Shown: piece by piece, positions 26,492 to 36,536 of the stretch
How the letters are laid out: every line of letters begins with the position of its first letter
How positions within the stretch are numbered: the stretch's first letter is position 1
From: Palsa-504 sp963753225
GTDB lineage: Bacteria; Actinomycetota; Actinomycetes; Streptosporangiales; Streptosporangiaceae
Direction: 5' to 3'
Length of the DNA: 64,000 nucleotides
Assembly (NCBI GenBank): GCA_963753225.1
Contig: CAVWBQ010000016.1
Coordinates: forward strand, 124,001 to 188,000
Translations under genes and position numbers: made by a program
Notes under the pieces: model-generated
Told to the model about the DNA's origin: nothing
What the model saw: the letters and a program-made list of their open reading frames with translations, nothing else
Databases searched by the model: none

Positions 26492-28131
<1,640 letters not shown>

Positions 28132-28490
28132 TGTTTACTCCCACTCGCCTCCGGGCGCCTTTTTAGGCGCCGCCTTCCCTCGTCGCTCCTCCGTCGCTCC
28201 TCAGTCCAGGCGGCGCCGGCGCCCTTTGGCTCGCGGGGGAGTCTGGGTGGCCCGCCCTGGGCCCCGGTGTTCAGCTTAGGCCGGCCGGTGCGCCGCTGGC
28301 CCCGGGACCCTGAGCGCTGCACTCTGCTAGCCCGAGGGCAACCCCTGGCGCGCCGCGAGAACTTGAATCCCGGAGAACTCTGGAGAGCCCCTGTACCCCA
28401 ACTGATTCCGAAGGTCCCTGGCGTAAACCCGGCCGGAACCGGCAGTGATCCGCGGGTTGCCCGGTAGAAACAAACGCTGTGTCTTCCTGA

Positions 28491-28528
28491 TCACGACTTG
28501 TACATAAATGAGCAAGCTTGTATCGTGA
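28491..28528. promoter_or_regulatory. Low-GC imperfect palindrome, possible operator
   Basis: TCACGACTTGTACATAAATG and the following 18 nt end in TATCGTGA, so 6-bp arms TCACGA/TCGTGA enclose two CTTGTA(C/T) direct repeats. The stretch is far less GC-rich than its surroundings, as operators or promoters often are here. No adjacent regulator identifies a binder. Confidence 0.3.
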
Positions 28529-28694
28529 CGCTATGCGGCGGCGCCGCGCCGCGCGGTGCCCCCGTCCGCGCGATGCACGCTAAGCACGCGGTGCCCCCGT
28601 CCGCGTCCGGCTGAGCTGCGGCGCCGCCGCCGTACTTTTTTCCCGTTGCCGCGTTCTCGTTTCCTGAGAACGCGGCCTCTCCGCAACCGATTGC

Positions 28695-28795
28695 GCGCTA
28701 GCCGATGTCGTGCCGGAGGCGCGCTAGCTAATGTCGTGCCGGAGGCGCGCTAGCTAATGTCGTGCCGGAGGCGCTAGCCGATATCGTGCCGGTGC
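28695..28795. repeat. 26-bp tandem repeat, three copies plus degenerate copies
   Basis: Units of GCGCTAGC(C/T)(G/A)ATGTCGTGCC plus GGAGGC lie at 28695-28720, 28721-28746 and 28747-28772, with degenerate copies to about 28808. On the minus strand each unit contains an Arg-His-Asp-Ile-x-stop reading, so the array seems to be a duplication of the 3' end of a decayed gene. Confidence 0.9.
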
Positions 28796-28863
28796 GCGTA
28801 GCCGATGGCGGCGGCCCGGTCCCGTGAGCCGGTCTTCGGGGCGTCAACCCCAGGTACTAGTCC
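28774..28863 (-). pseudogene. Possible remnant of a LuxR-type HTH C-terminus
   Basis: The minus strand reads APKTGSRDRAAAIGYAHRHD followed by Ile-Gly-stop. This resembles the last helix of LuxR-family DNA-binding domains (compare KTGLSTRAGATLFALEHGL at the end of the protein at 40080). Nothing upstream continues the domain, so it would be a fragment of about 30 codons. Confidence 0.25.
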
Positions 28864-28997
28864 CGGGTTGACTCCGCGGTACCAGACGGCGCCGGCAGCT
28901 CATACCGGATGCCGGCCCGTGCTCCGATTCGCGAAACCGCGGATCTGGCGATGGTGGATTCGTCAGCGAAACCCCACTCACCGGGAGCAAGCAAGTC

Positions 28998-29543
28998 ATG
29001 TTGTCCGAACTCACCGAAGCCATGATCGTCAACGGCGTCGTGCTGGCCACGGTGCTGGCGAGCGACCTCGGACCCGCTCGCAAAATCGGGCCGATGCGGT
29101 TGCTGCGTCCGGTGATCGCCGCCGCCGTGATCATCCCGCTGTTCGTCTCCCGTCCGGTCACGCACGGGACGGGACTGGTGGTCGAGATCGCCGGGGCGGT
29201 CGCCGGCCTGCTCGGCGGCCTGGCCGCCGCGGCCCTGATGGGCGTCTACCGCAGCCCGGAGACCGGCCAGCCGGTCAGCCGGGCCGCCGCGCCCTACGCG
29301 ATCTTCTGGATCGTGATCATCGGAGCCCGGGCCGCCTTCTCCTACGGCGCCGGGCACTGGTTCGAGGCCCCGCTGGTCAGCTGGGCCATCGCGAACCACG
29401 TCACGCTGGCGGCCATCACCGACGGCCTGATCATCATGGCCGTCGTCATGGTGCTGGTGCGCACCGTCGGGCTGGCCGTCCGCGCATCCCTCCTGCCCGG
29501 CGAACACGTCCGCCAGGAGGCCCGGGAGGCCCAGGGGGCCTAG
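28998..29543 (+). CDS. Conserved multi-pass membrane protein
   Basis: 181 residues with CGGGAGCAAGC upstream of the ATG. Four to five hydrophobic segments (about 8-22, 35-52, 58-82, 98-118, 138-160) are joined by short loops, with a charged C-terminal tail. The layout resembles small actinobacterial integral membrane proteins of unknown role. I do not recognise a functional motif. It precedes the MFS transporter by 154 nt and may not be in the same transcript. Confidence 0.75.
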   Translation: MLSELTEAMIVNGVVLATVLASDLGPARKIGPMRLLRPVIAAAVIIPLFVSRPVTHGTGLVVEIAGAVAGLLGGLAAAALMGVYRSPETGQPVSRAAAPYAIFWIVIIGARAAFSYGAGHWFEAPLVSWAIANHVTLAAITDGLIIMAVVMVLVRTVGLAVRASLLPGEHVRQEAREAQGA

Positions 29544-29697
29544 GCCATCGCGGCCGGGGGCCAGCCGGGGTGCCACTCCGCTCCGGAGTTGGCGCCCCGG
29601 CCGATGTGCAGTTTCTCGGGTCCGATCGGGTTTCGTGTCCTTTTTCGGGGTAATCGGGCACCAGTGCCCGCAGCTCAGCGCGACAAGGAGGGGCGCG

Positions 29698-31221
29698 ATG
29701 ACAGCAACGCCCGATACGGCGAGACCAGGTATCCGCAGCCTGATTCCCGCCCGGATCGACCGGCTGCCATGGTCGAGGTTCCACACCAGGTTGGTGGTCG
29801 CGCTGGGGGTGGCGTGGGTCTTGGACGGGCTGGAGATCACGATCGCCAGCAACGTCGGGCCGTCTCTCACCCAGACCAACACGCTGCACATGTCGGCCAG
29901 CGCGGTCGCGGACATCGCCACCTGGTACCTGATCGGCGAGGTCATCGGCGCGCTGTTCTTCGGGCAGCTATCGGACAAGCTAGGCCGCAAGAACCTGTTC
30001 CTGATTACCCTGGCGGTCTACCTGACCGGGTCCGCGCTGACCGCGCTGACGCCCAAGGGCGGGTACTGGTTCATCTTCCTGTACGGCTCCCGGGTCATCG
30101 CCGGCATGGGCATCGGCGGTGAGTACGCGGCGATCAACTCGGCCATCGACGAGATGATCCCGGCCAAGTACCGGGGCCGGGTGGACATCGCGGTTAACGG
30201 AACCTACTGGGCCGGCGCGTTCCTCGGCACCATCGTCACCCTGATTGCCCTGAACCACGTCAGCGCTACGCTCGGCTGGCGGGTCGCCTACCTGGTCGGC
30301 CCGGTGCTCGCGTTCGTCATCATCATCGTCCGGCGCCACCTGCCGGAAAGCCCCCGCTGGCAGATCATGCACGGTCGGCAGGAACAAGCCGAGGGGTCCA
30401 TCGCCGAGATCGAGGAGGACGTCGGCAAGACCAAGGGCGAGCTCCCGCCGGTGGACCCGAGCCGGGAACTGGAGATCAGGCCGACCGAGCAGATCGGCTA
30501 CCTGGCCCTGCTGAAGACGCTGTTCCAGCACTACCCGAGCCGGTCCATCTACGGCGCGACGCTGATGATCACGCAGTCGTTCCTGTACAACGCGATCTTC
30601 TTCACCTACGGGCTGGTCCTGCAGTTCTTCTTCCACGTCAGCCCTGGCAACACCCCCTACTATTTCATGGCCTTCTGCGCCGGGAACCTGCTCGGGCCGC
30701 TGACCATCGGGCGGCTGTTCGACAGCCTCGGCAGGCGGAAGATGATCGCCGGCACCTACCTGCTCTCCGGCATCCTGCTGATCATCACCGCGCAGCTGTT
30801 CAAGGCGGGCGCGCTGAACGCGGTCACCCAGACGCTGTGCTGGACGGTGATCTTCTTCTTCGCCTCGGCCGGAGCGTCCGCCGGGTACCTGACCGTCAGC
30901 GAGATCTTCCCGCTGGAGGTCCGGGCCAAGGCCATCGCGGTGTTCTTCGCCATCGCGCAGTGCTTCGGCTCGCTCGGCTCGAATCTGTACGGCCGCCTGA
31001 TCGGCGAAGGCAAGGACCCGACCTCGCTGTACTGGGGCTACCTGCTCGGCGCCGGCGCGATGATCCTGGGCGGCGTCGTCGCGGCGTTCCTCGCGGTCGA
31101 CGCCGAGGGCAAGTCGCTGGAGGACGTCGCCAAGCCGTTGTCCGTCATCGGCGGGTCGGCCGAAGGCATCTTCCGCCCCGGCGGCAGCCCAAGCCCACTC
31201 CCTCCGCCGGGGACTAGCTAG
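29698..31221 (+). CDS. MFS transporter (sugar/metabolite porter type)
   Basis: 507 residues from an ATG at 29698 with a strong AAGGAGG. Twelve membrane segments are expected. The DxxGRK motif of loop 2-3 is QLSDKLGRKN (about 97), a GSRVIAGMGIGGEYAAINS segment marks helix 4, and RLFDSLGRRK (about 340) is the equivalent loop in the second half. PESPRW at the end of helix 6 is typical of the metabolite:H+ symporter/sugar porter family. The substrate is unknown; the convergent glutamine synthetase-like gene suggests nothing certain. A long bidirectional hairpin follows the stop. Confidence 0.9.
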   Translation: MTATPDTARPGIRSLIPARIDRLPWSRFHTRLVVALGVAWVLDGLEITIASNVGPSLTQTNTLHMSASAVADIATWYLIGEVIGALFFGQLSDKLGRKNLFLITLAVYLTGSALTALTPKGGYWFIFLYGSRVIAGMGIGGEYAAINSAIDEMIPAKYRGRVDIAVNGTYWAGAFLGTIVTLIALNHVSATLGWRVAYLVGPVLAFVIIIVRRHLPESPRWQIMHGRQEQAEGSIAEIEEDVGKTKGELPPVDPSRELEIRPTEQIGYLALLKTLFQHYPSRSIYGATLMITQSFLYNAIFFTYGLVLQFFFHVSPGNTPYYFMAFCAGNLLGPLTIGRLFDSLGRRKMIAGTYLLSGILLIITAQLFKAGALNAVTQTLCWTVIFFFASAGASAGYLTVSEIFPLEVRAKAIAVFFAIAQCFGSLGSNLYGRLIGEGKDPTSLYWGYLLGAGAMILGGVVAAFLAVDAEGKSLEDVAKPLSVIGGSAEGIFRPGGSPSPLPPPGTS

Positions 31222-31228
31222 CCGGCAC

Positions 31229-31281
31229 CATGATCTCGGGCAGTTTCGGGCGCTATACGGTCCGAACTGCCCGCGATCATG
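31229..31281. terminator. Long bidirectional hairpin terminator
   Basis: CATGATCTCGGGCAGTTTCGG at 31229-31249 pairs with CCGAACTGCCCGCGATCATG at 31262-31281 across a 12-nt loop, with about 18 paired bases. It lies between two convergent stop codons at 31221 and 31285. There is no T-tract, as is common in actinobacteria. Confidence 0.75.
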
Positions 31282-31284
31282 ACA

Positions 31285-32685
31285 TCAGATCTTGGTGAAG
31301 TGCTCGTAGCACTCGTAGTACGGGTCGGTGGAGTGGGCGAAGTGCGCCGCCTCCGAGCGCTTCACCGCCAGGTAGGCCGAGCTGCGCAGCGGTCCGAGCA
31401 GGTCCATCAGCAGGTCGTCGGAGGCCAGCGCGTCGAGGGCCGCGTTCAGCGAGGCCGGCAGCCGGTGCGTGTTACCCGCGGCCCGTTCGGCGTCGGTGAG
31501 GGTGGCCGGGTCGACGTTCACCGCCTCGCCCGGGTCGAGCTTGCCCCGGATGCCGTCCAGGCCCGCGTAGATGAACGCGCCGAGGGCCAGGTACGGGTTG
31601 GCGCTCGAGTCGGACGGCTTCAGCTCCAGGTTGACCGAACTACCCGGGTCTCCGCGCAGCGGCGAGCAGATCCTGATCGCCGCCTCCCGGTTGTCCATCC
31701 CGTAGCAGGTGTACGCGCTGGCCCACATCTGCGGCGCGAGCCTGCGGTAGCTGTTGACGCTGGCGCAGGTCAGCCCGACCAGGGCGGGCAGGTGGGCGAG
31801 CAGCCCGCCGATGAAGTGGTAGCCCACCTGCGACAGGCCGTTCCGGTCGGTGGGATCGGCGAACGCGTTCCGCCCGCCGGGCGCGTCGTCCGACCCCAGG
31901 TCGATGAGCGAGGCGTGCAGGTGGGTGCCGTTGCCGGCCTGGTCGGGGATCGGCTTGGGGGCCAGGCTCGCCCACAGGCCGTGGCGGAACGCCACGCCGC
32001 GGACCGTCTCCCGGTACAGCACGTGGTTGTCGGCGGCGCGCAGCGCGTCGGCGTACCGGATGGAGAGCTCGTGCTGGCCGTGGCCGAGTTCGGGGTAGTA
32101 GTGCTCGACCTCCAGGCCCTGCTGCTCCATCGCGGCGACGAGTTCCATGGTGAAGTCGTGCCCCAGGTGGAAGCCGGTGGAGGAGTAGCACAGGCTGTCA
32201 TCGATGGGGATGAGGCGGTCCGGGATCGATGGCGCGGCGGGCGAGGTCTCACGGCGGCCGACGGTGAACTCGGGCTCGAACGCGGCCTGCATCGTGTAGC
32301 CCTCGCCGGCCAGTTCGGCCAGGGCCCGCTTGAGGAACGTCCGCGGGCACGCCTCCCACGGCGACCCGTCGGTCTTGACCAGGTCCGCGAGCATGGCGCC
32401 GGCCCCCGGCGCGTAGGGGAGAGCGACAAACGTTTCCGGGTCCGGCACGATCCGGACCTCGCCGACCGGCCCCATCCCGGCCACCGGCTGCAGCTGGTCC
32501 AGCATGGACATGGCCATCATCGCCACCGTGTGGCCGATGCCGCTGGACATCCGCTCGCGCAGCCGCGCCGTTCCCGCGGCCTTCCCGCGGATGATCCCGC
32601 CATGGTCGGCGTATAGGAAGCGGACCAGGTGAATCTCCTCCTGGCGTGTCCGCTCCATCACCGTTTCGATCGCTCCGTCTGTCAT
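31285..32685 (-). CDS. Glutamine synthetase-like enzyme (GlnA3/GlnA4-type)
   Basis: 466 residues from an ATG at 32685; the frame stays open upstream but that part overlaps the DUF1707 gene. The beta-grasp N-terminus is followed by the catalytic barrel with FEPEFTV (about 138), GHGQHELSI (about 210), NGTHLHAS (about 258) and the NREAAIRI and LELKPSDSSANPYLA segments. The adenylylation Tyr region of GlnA is not evident. This matches the divergent actinobacterial paralogues that gamma-glutamylate polyamines or ethanolamine rather than ammonia. Substrate cannot be decided from sequence. Confidence 0.85.
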   Translation of the reverse strand: MTDGAIETVMERTRQEEIHLVRFLYADHGGIIRGKAAGTARLRERMSSGIGHTVAMMAMSMLDQLQPVAGMGPVGEVRIVPDPETFVALPYAPGAGAMLADLVKTDGSPWEACPRTFLKRALAELAGEGYTMQAAFEPEFTVGRRETSPAAPSIPDRLIPIDDSLCYSSTGFHLGHDFTMELVAAMEQQGLEVEHYYPELGHGQHELSIRYADALRAADNHVLYRETVRGVAFRHGLWASLAPKPIPDQAGNGTHLHASLIDLGSDDAPGGRNAFADPTDRNGLSQVGYHFIGGLLAHLPALVGLTCASVNSYRRLAPQMWASAYTCYGMDNREAAIRICSPLRGDPGSSVNLELKPSDSSANPYLALGAFIYAGLDGIRGKLDPGEAVNVDPATLTDAERAAGNTHRLPASLNAALDALASDDLLMDLLGPLRSSAYLAVKRSEAAHFAHSTDPYYECYEHFTKI

Positions 32686-32785
32686 GCACCCATGGGTAGC
32701 ACGTTCAACCCCGCCGCGTACAGCCGACTGCCAACATGCCCCTGGCCAGGACATGCCGGTCCGCGGAGAGGGGATAATTCTCCTT

Positions 32786-33367
32786 ATGAGCCCACGGCCG
32801 TCACCTCGTGACCTGCGCGCCTCCGATACGGACCGGGACCGGGTGCTGGCCATGCTCGGCGAGGCGATGAGCGACGGCCGGCTCACCGCGGACGAACATG
32901 CCGAACGGGTGCAGCGGGCGATAGCGGCCCGGACGCTCGGCGAGCTCGCGGAGCTGACCACGGATCTGGCGATCTCGTCCGCGCAGCCGGTTCGGCTCGA
33001 CGGCGGCAAGGTGATCGCCGGGATCTTCGGGCCGGCCCGCAGGGACGGCCGCTGGGTGGTGCCGGAGAACCTCACCGTGACCGCCATGTTCGGCGAGGTG
33101 GAGGTCGACTTCACCCAGGCGATCCTGCAGACCAGCCGGGTGCAGCTGTATGCGACCGTGTTCGGCGGCCGGCTCAGGCTGATCGTGCCCGACGGGGTGT
33201 CGGTGATCGTGAGCGGGCACATGGTGCTGGGCCGCAAGCGGGGCGGCACGCCGCCGACCGGCCCGGACGCTCCGGTGATCGAGGTCAAGGCGCTGGTGCT
33301 GGGCGGCGAGCTGGCCGTCCGCACCCCGCCGAAGAGCCGCCGCTTCCGCCTCTTCAGCCGGAACTGA
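32786..33367 (+). CDS. DUF1707 and LiaF-like (cell-wall-active antibiotic response) protein
   Basis: 193 residues. The N-terminal DUF1707 unit (about 10-65: RVLAMLGEAMSDGRLTADEH, then helices to DLAIS) is joined to a C-terminal beta-helix-like domain (about 90-170) with FGEVEVDF and FGGRLRLIVPDGVSVI, as in LiaF/DUF2154 proteins that respond to envelope stress. A GGATAAT box ends 9 nt before the ATG at 32786 and there is no ribosome binding site, which suggests leaderless transcription. It has no membrane segment, so it is a cytoplasmic pairing of the two domains. It converges on glpX with a 4-nt gap. Confidence 0.82.
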   Translation: MSPRPSPRDLRASDTDRDRVLAMLGEAMSDGRLTADEHAERVQRAIAARTLGELAELTTDLAISSAQPVRLDGGKVIAGIFGPARRDGRWVVPENLTVTAMFGEVEVDFTQAILQTSRVQLYATVFGGRLRLIVPDGVSVIVSGHMVLGRKRGGTPPTGPDAPVIEVKALVLGGELAVRTPPKSRRFRLFSRN

Positions 33368-33371
33368 GGGC

Positions 33372-34388
33372 TCAGCCGAAGTTGACCGAGGAGTAGGCGC
33401 GGAGCTTCCACAGCTGGTGCTCGCTCTGGATGCGCCGGATGGTCCCGGACCGGGACCGCATCACCAGCGAGTGCGTGGTCGCGCCGCCCGCCCGGTACCT
33501 GACCCCGGCCATCAGCTCGCCGTCCGTGATCCCGGTCGCGGCGAAGAACACGTCCTCCGAGGACACCAGGTCGTCGGTGGTGAGCACACGGTCCAGGTCG
33601 TGCCCGGCGTCCAGGGCGCGGCGGCGCTCGTCCTCGTCGCGCGGCGCGAGCTGGCCCTGGATGACCCCGCCCAGGCACTTGAGCGCGCAGGCGGCGATGA
33701 TCGCCTCGGGGGTTCCGCCGATGCCGAGCAGCAGGTCGATGCCGGTGTCGTCGCGGGCCGCCATGATCGCGCCGGCCACGTCGCCGTCGGTGATCAGGTG
33801 GATCCGGGCCCCTGTCTCGCGGACCTGCGTGATCAGCTCCTGGTGCCGGGGCCGGTCCAGGATGACCACGGTGACGTCTTGCGGCCCGCATCCCTTGGCC
33901 TTGGCCACGGCCGCGATGTTGGCCGCCGGAGGCGCGGTGATGTCCACCATGTCGGCCGCGGCCGGGCCGGTGGCCAGCTTGGACATGTAGAACACCGCGG
34001 AGGGGTCGTACATCGAGCCGCGGCCGGCCACGGCCAGGACCGAGATCGCGTTCGGCATCCCGTTGGCGCACAGCCGGGTGCCGTCGATCGGGTCGACCGC
34101 GACATCGCAGGCCGGCCCGGTGCCGTCGCCGACCTCCTCGCCGTTGAACAGCATCGGCGCGTTGTCCTTCTCGCCCTCGCCGATGACCACCACCCCGCGC
34201 ATCGACACCGAGTTGATCAGCATCCGCATCGCGTTCACCGCGGCGCCGTCGGCCCCGTTCTTGTCACCCCGGCCCACCCACCGGGCGGCGGCCATCGCCG
34301 CGGCCTCGGTCACCCGGGTCAGCTCGAGGGCCAGGTTGCGGTCGGGGGCATGGGTGGCTGGCGCGTGGGCTTGCTGCTCCGCGGTCAT
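33372..34388 (-). CDS. glpX: Class II fructose-1,6-bisphosphatase
   Basis: 338 residues with GGAAGGA upstream. It dephosphorylates fructose 1,6-bisphosphate in gluconeogenesis. The metal site is built from GEGEKDNAPML (about 70), VDPIDGTRL (about 99), the ITDGD segment (about 198) and GIGGTPEA (about 224). Length and motifs are those of the GlpX of M. tuberculosis (Rv1099c), the only FBPase of many actinobacteria. The neighbour on the other side is DUF4245, as in Mycobacterium (Rv1100), and the 111-nt gap holds divergent promoters. Confidence 0.96.
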   Translation of the reverse strand: MTAEQQAHAPATHAPDRNLALELTRVTEAAAMAAARWVGRGDKNGADGAAVNAMRMLINSVSMRGVVVIGEGEKDNAPMLFNGEEVGDGTGPACDVAVDPIDGTRLCANGMPNAISVLAVAGRGSMYDPSAVFYMSKLATGPAAADMVDITAPPAANIAAVAKAKGCGPQDVTVVILDRPRHQELITQVRETGARIHLITDGDVAGAIMAARDDTGIDLLLGIGGTPEAIIAACALKCLGGVIQGQLAPRDEDERRRALDAGHDLDRVLTTDDLVSSEDVFFAATGITDGELMAGVRYRAGGATTHSLVMRSRSGTIRRIQSEHQLWKLRAYSSVNFG

Positions 34389-34499
34389 GGTTGCTGTCCT
34401 TCCGCTGGCCGTCTGTTGATCCTATGCAGCTACCCCGGAGCCCTCCTTGTCCACCCCGGAGGCCGGGCTACCCTGAGCTGTGGCGAACCGGGTGCTGCG

Positions 34500-35033
34500 G
34501 TGAACAGAGTCCTGGGCGGCGGTCTGTCCGCGCTGGGGTGCCTGCTGGCGGCGGCCGTCGTGGTGGTGGCGATCCCGGCGCCGCACGCCGCCGAACCCGT
34601 CACCGTCAGCTACCGCGCTGACCTGGCCAAGCTGGGCCGGCTGGCGCCGTACCCGGCGGTCGCCCCGCGCGGCCTGCCCGCGTCCTGGCAGCCGGTCAGC
34701 TCCGGCCTGACCCTGGGCGGCGCCAACGGCGCGGGCACCGTCACCTGGGAGCTCGGCTACATGACCCCGGATGGCCTGCTGGCCTCACTCGAGGAGACCA
34801 ACGCGCCCCCCGCGGCGTTCGTCCGGCGGATGACCAACAGCGGCACCGCGCTGTCGCCGTCCTCAGTAAACGGGCAGGCCTGGAACCTCAGCGCCACCCC
34901 CGCCCGCGGCCAGCGCTCGATGTACCGCACCAGCCCGGCCGGGTTCACCCTCGTGGTCACCGGCAACGCGGGCTGGGCCGAGCTGCGTCAGCTCGCCGCC
35001 TCACTGCGCCCTGTCGCATTGGGCAGCGCCTGA
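34500..35033 (+). CDS. DUF4245 membrane-anchored protein
   Basis: 177 residues from a GTG at 34500. A short N-terminus and one hydrophobic anchor (about 5-27) precede an extracytoplasmic domain of about 140 residues with LPASWQPVS and AGFTLVVTG motifs found in DUF4245. The gene is the conserved divergent neighbour of glpX in actinobacteria; function unknown. Its final 46 nt overlap the C-terminal end of the opposing yihY-like gene. Confidence 0.82.
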   Translation: MNRVLGGGLSALGCLLAAAVVVVAIPAPHAAEPVTVSYRADLAKLGRLAPYPAVAPRGLPASWQPVSSGLTLGGANGAGTVTWELGYMTPDGLLASLEETNAPPAAFVRRMTNSGTALSPSSVNGQAWNLSATPARGQRSMYRTSPAGFTLVVTGNAGWAELRQLAASLRPVALGSA

Positions 35034-36112
35034 CCGGCGGTGTCGTGGTCTGAATCCGGCTCGCTCGCGCCACGCTGCCCTGGAATCCGCGCGTCCGCGG
35101 GCGGTGCGACCTCCTCGGGCGTCTGCGGGGTTCCAGCAGGCGGCTGCACGGCGGGTTCCCGGTCGTCGAAGGTCACCTCGACGTGCTGCTCGGGGCGCCG
35201 CTGGTTCTGCAGCGCCTGCAGGGCCATGCTGGCCCGGTCGGCCTCGGTCAGCGGCGGCTGCACGATGGACCGGGGCCACAGCCGCCGCGACAGGACCACG
35301 TTGATCTCGGCGCAGTACACGGTGACCTGCACCGCGAGGTAGATCCAGGCCAGCAGGCCGAGCACGGTGCCGAACACGCCGTACAGGGAATCGCTGTGCA
35401 GGAAGTGATGCACCAGCCAGGTGCCGAGGACCTGCAGCACCGTCCAGCAGATCCCGCCGATGATCGCGCCGGGCAGCAGCCGGCGGGTCGGCACCCCCTT
35501 GGGGGTCAGCGCGCGGAAGGCGCCTACGTACATCCCGGTGTTGAAGGCCACCGCCAGCAACTCGGCCAGGATCACCGCCCAGAAGCCCTTGAGCACGTAG
35601 GTGTTGAGGCTCGCCAGCCCGGTGGTGACGACCACGCCGCCGCCGAGCAGGGCGATGAAGAGCATCGCGCGTCCCAGCCGCTGGACGTACCCGGGCCGGG
35701 CGGGGCCGGGCAGGTTCCAGACCTGAGCCATCGTGAACAGGCCGGCCTGGGCCAGGCCGCTGGCCCCCCAGATCAGGCCGACGAAGCCGATGATCAGCCC
35801 GATGATGCTCGAGCGCTGGAGCTGGTGCACGTTGCCGGTCAGGGTCTGCCCGATCAGCGGGACCTGCCCCGCCACCGCGTTCAGCACCTGGGTCCGCACC
35901 GACGGACTGACCGAGGCGACCAGGCCGAGGATCGTCGTCAGGATGAGCAGCAGCGGGAATATCGACACGAACGCGGAGTAGGCGAGGTTGGAGGCCAGCG
36001 CGCCGCCGTTGTCGTCCCCGTACTTCTTCACCACCCCGAAGACGAACGCGGTGGGCCGGTAGCGCTGCTGCGTCACGTCTAGCTTCCTGATCGCCTTCTC
36101 GATGACGTTCAT
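34988..36112 (-). CDS. YihY/BrkB-family membrane protein
   Basis: 374 residues. Six membrane helices (about residues 38-62, 98-118, 140-165, 175-195, 210-232, 245-270) follow the LAYSAFVSIFPLLLIL motif that identifies the family. A soluble C-terminal tail of about 95 residues, Pro- and Glu-rich, is likely disordered. Members were once called ribonuclease BN and their role is unknown. The tail region is antisense to the end of the DUF4245 gene. Confidence 0.9.
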   Translation of the reverse strand: MNVIEKAIRKLDVTQQRYRPTAFVFGVVKKYGDDNGGALASNLAYSAFVSIFPLLLILTTILGLVASVSPSVRTQVLNAVAGQVPLIGQTLTGNVHQLQRSSIIGLIIGFVGLIWGASGLAQAGLFTMAQVWNLPGPARPGYVQRLGRAMLFIALLGGGVVVTTGLASLNTYVLKGFWAVILAELLAVAFNTGMYVGAFRALTPKGVPTRRLLPGAIIGGICWTVLQVLGTWLVHHFLHSDSLYGVFGTVLGLLAWIYLAVQVTVYCAEINVVLSRRLWPRSIVQPPLTEADRASMALQALQNQRRPEQHVEVTFDDREPAVQPPAGTPQTPEEVAPPADARIPGQRGASEPDSDHDTAGQALPNATGRSEAAS

Positions 36113-36236
36113 CGCGCCCGCCCTGTTTGTTGCCTGCTGAACGGTTGCCCAGCCAGCAGGCAGGCAAACAGCCGGGGCATGGAATGCCGCCGCCCGGTCC
36201 GGCTCCGTACGGGGCCAGCCTCAGCCGGGAGCGTCG

Positions 36237-36536
36237 TCAGAAGGGAGCGTCGTCGTCCCCGGCTCTGGCCTTCCCCGTGTCGTCGCGGGTGGCGATGGCC
36301 GCGGCCAGCCTGGCCCGCGCGCCGTCCAGCCACTCCCCGCACACGGTGGCCAGCCGCTCGCCGCGTTCCCACAGCTCGAGTGACTGCTCCAGGGTCAGGC
36401 CGCCGGCCTCCAGGCGCTTGACCACCGCGGCCAGCTTGTCCCGGGCCTGCTCGTAGGTGAGCGTCTCGGATACCTTCGGGGGCTGAGGGCCCGCGCCATC
36501 CGTCACGACCCCAACCCTATCCGTCAGTGCCGTCAT
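36237..36536 (-). CDS. xseB: Exodeoxyribonuclease VII small subunit
   Basis: 99 residues; the core LTYEQARDKLAAVVKRLEAG then LTLEQSLELWERGERL is the family signature (about 26-66). It binds XseA at several copies per large subunit, making the ATP-independent single-strand exonuclease VII. The gene overlaps the 3' end of xseA by 20 nt if the ATG at 36536 is used; a later GTG near 36504 would avoid the overlap. Confidence 0.94.
   Translation of the reverse strand: MTALTDRVGVVTDGAGPQPPKVSETLTYEQARDKLAAVVKRLEAGGLTLEQSLELWERGERLATVCGEWLDGARARLAAAIATRDDTGKARAGDDDAPF

Larger units (their letters stand above)
28132..28997. other. 866-base repeat-rich intergenic region
   Basis: No intact gene. From left to right it holds the class I fumarase leader with a GGCGCCT-TTTT-AGGCGCC hairpin (28154-28171), a GAGAACTC-type inverted stretch near 28372, a low-GC imperfect palindrome (28491-28528), an 18-bp direct repeat (GCGGTGCCCCCGTCCGCG at 28553 and 28588), a 26-bp tandem array (28695-28795) and a possible LuxR C-terminal remnant on the minus strand (28774-28863). 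Confidence 0.6.

Noticed and set aside
28695..28808. CRISPR array
   Set aside because: The 26-bp units are directly adjacent without spacers, so this is a simple tandem repeat. The same holds for 19651-19730.
31285..34071. A 928-residue fusion protein ending in the glutamine synthetase-like domain
   Set aside because: The upstream part is antisense to the DUF1707-LiaF gene and the wrong frame of glpX; the enzyme starts at 32685.
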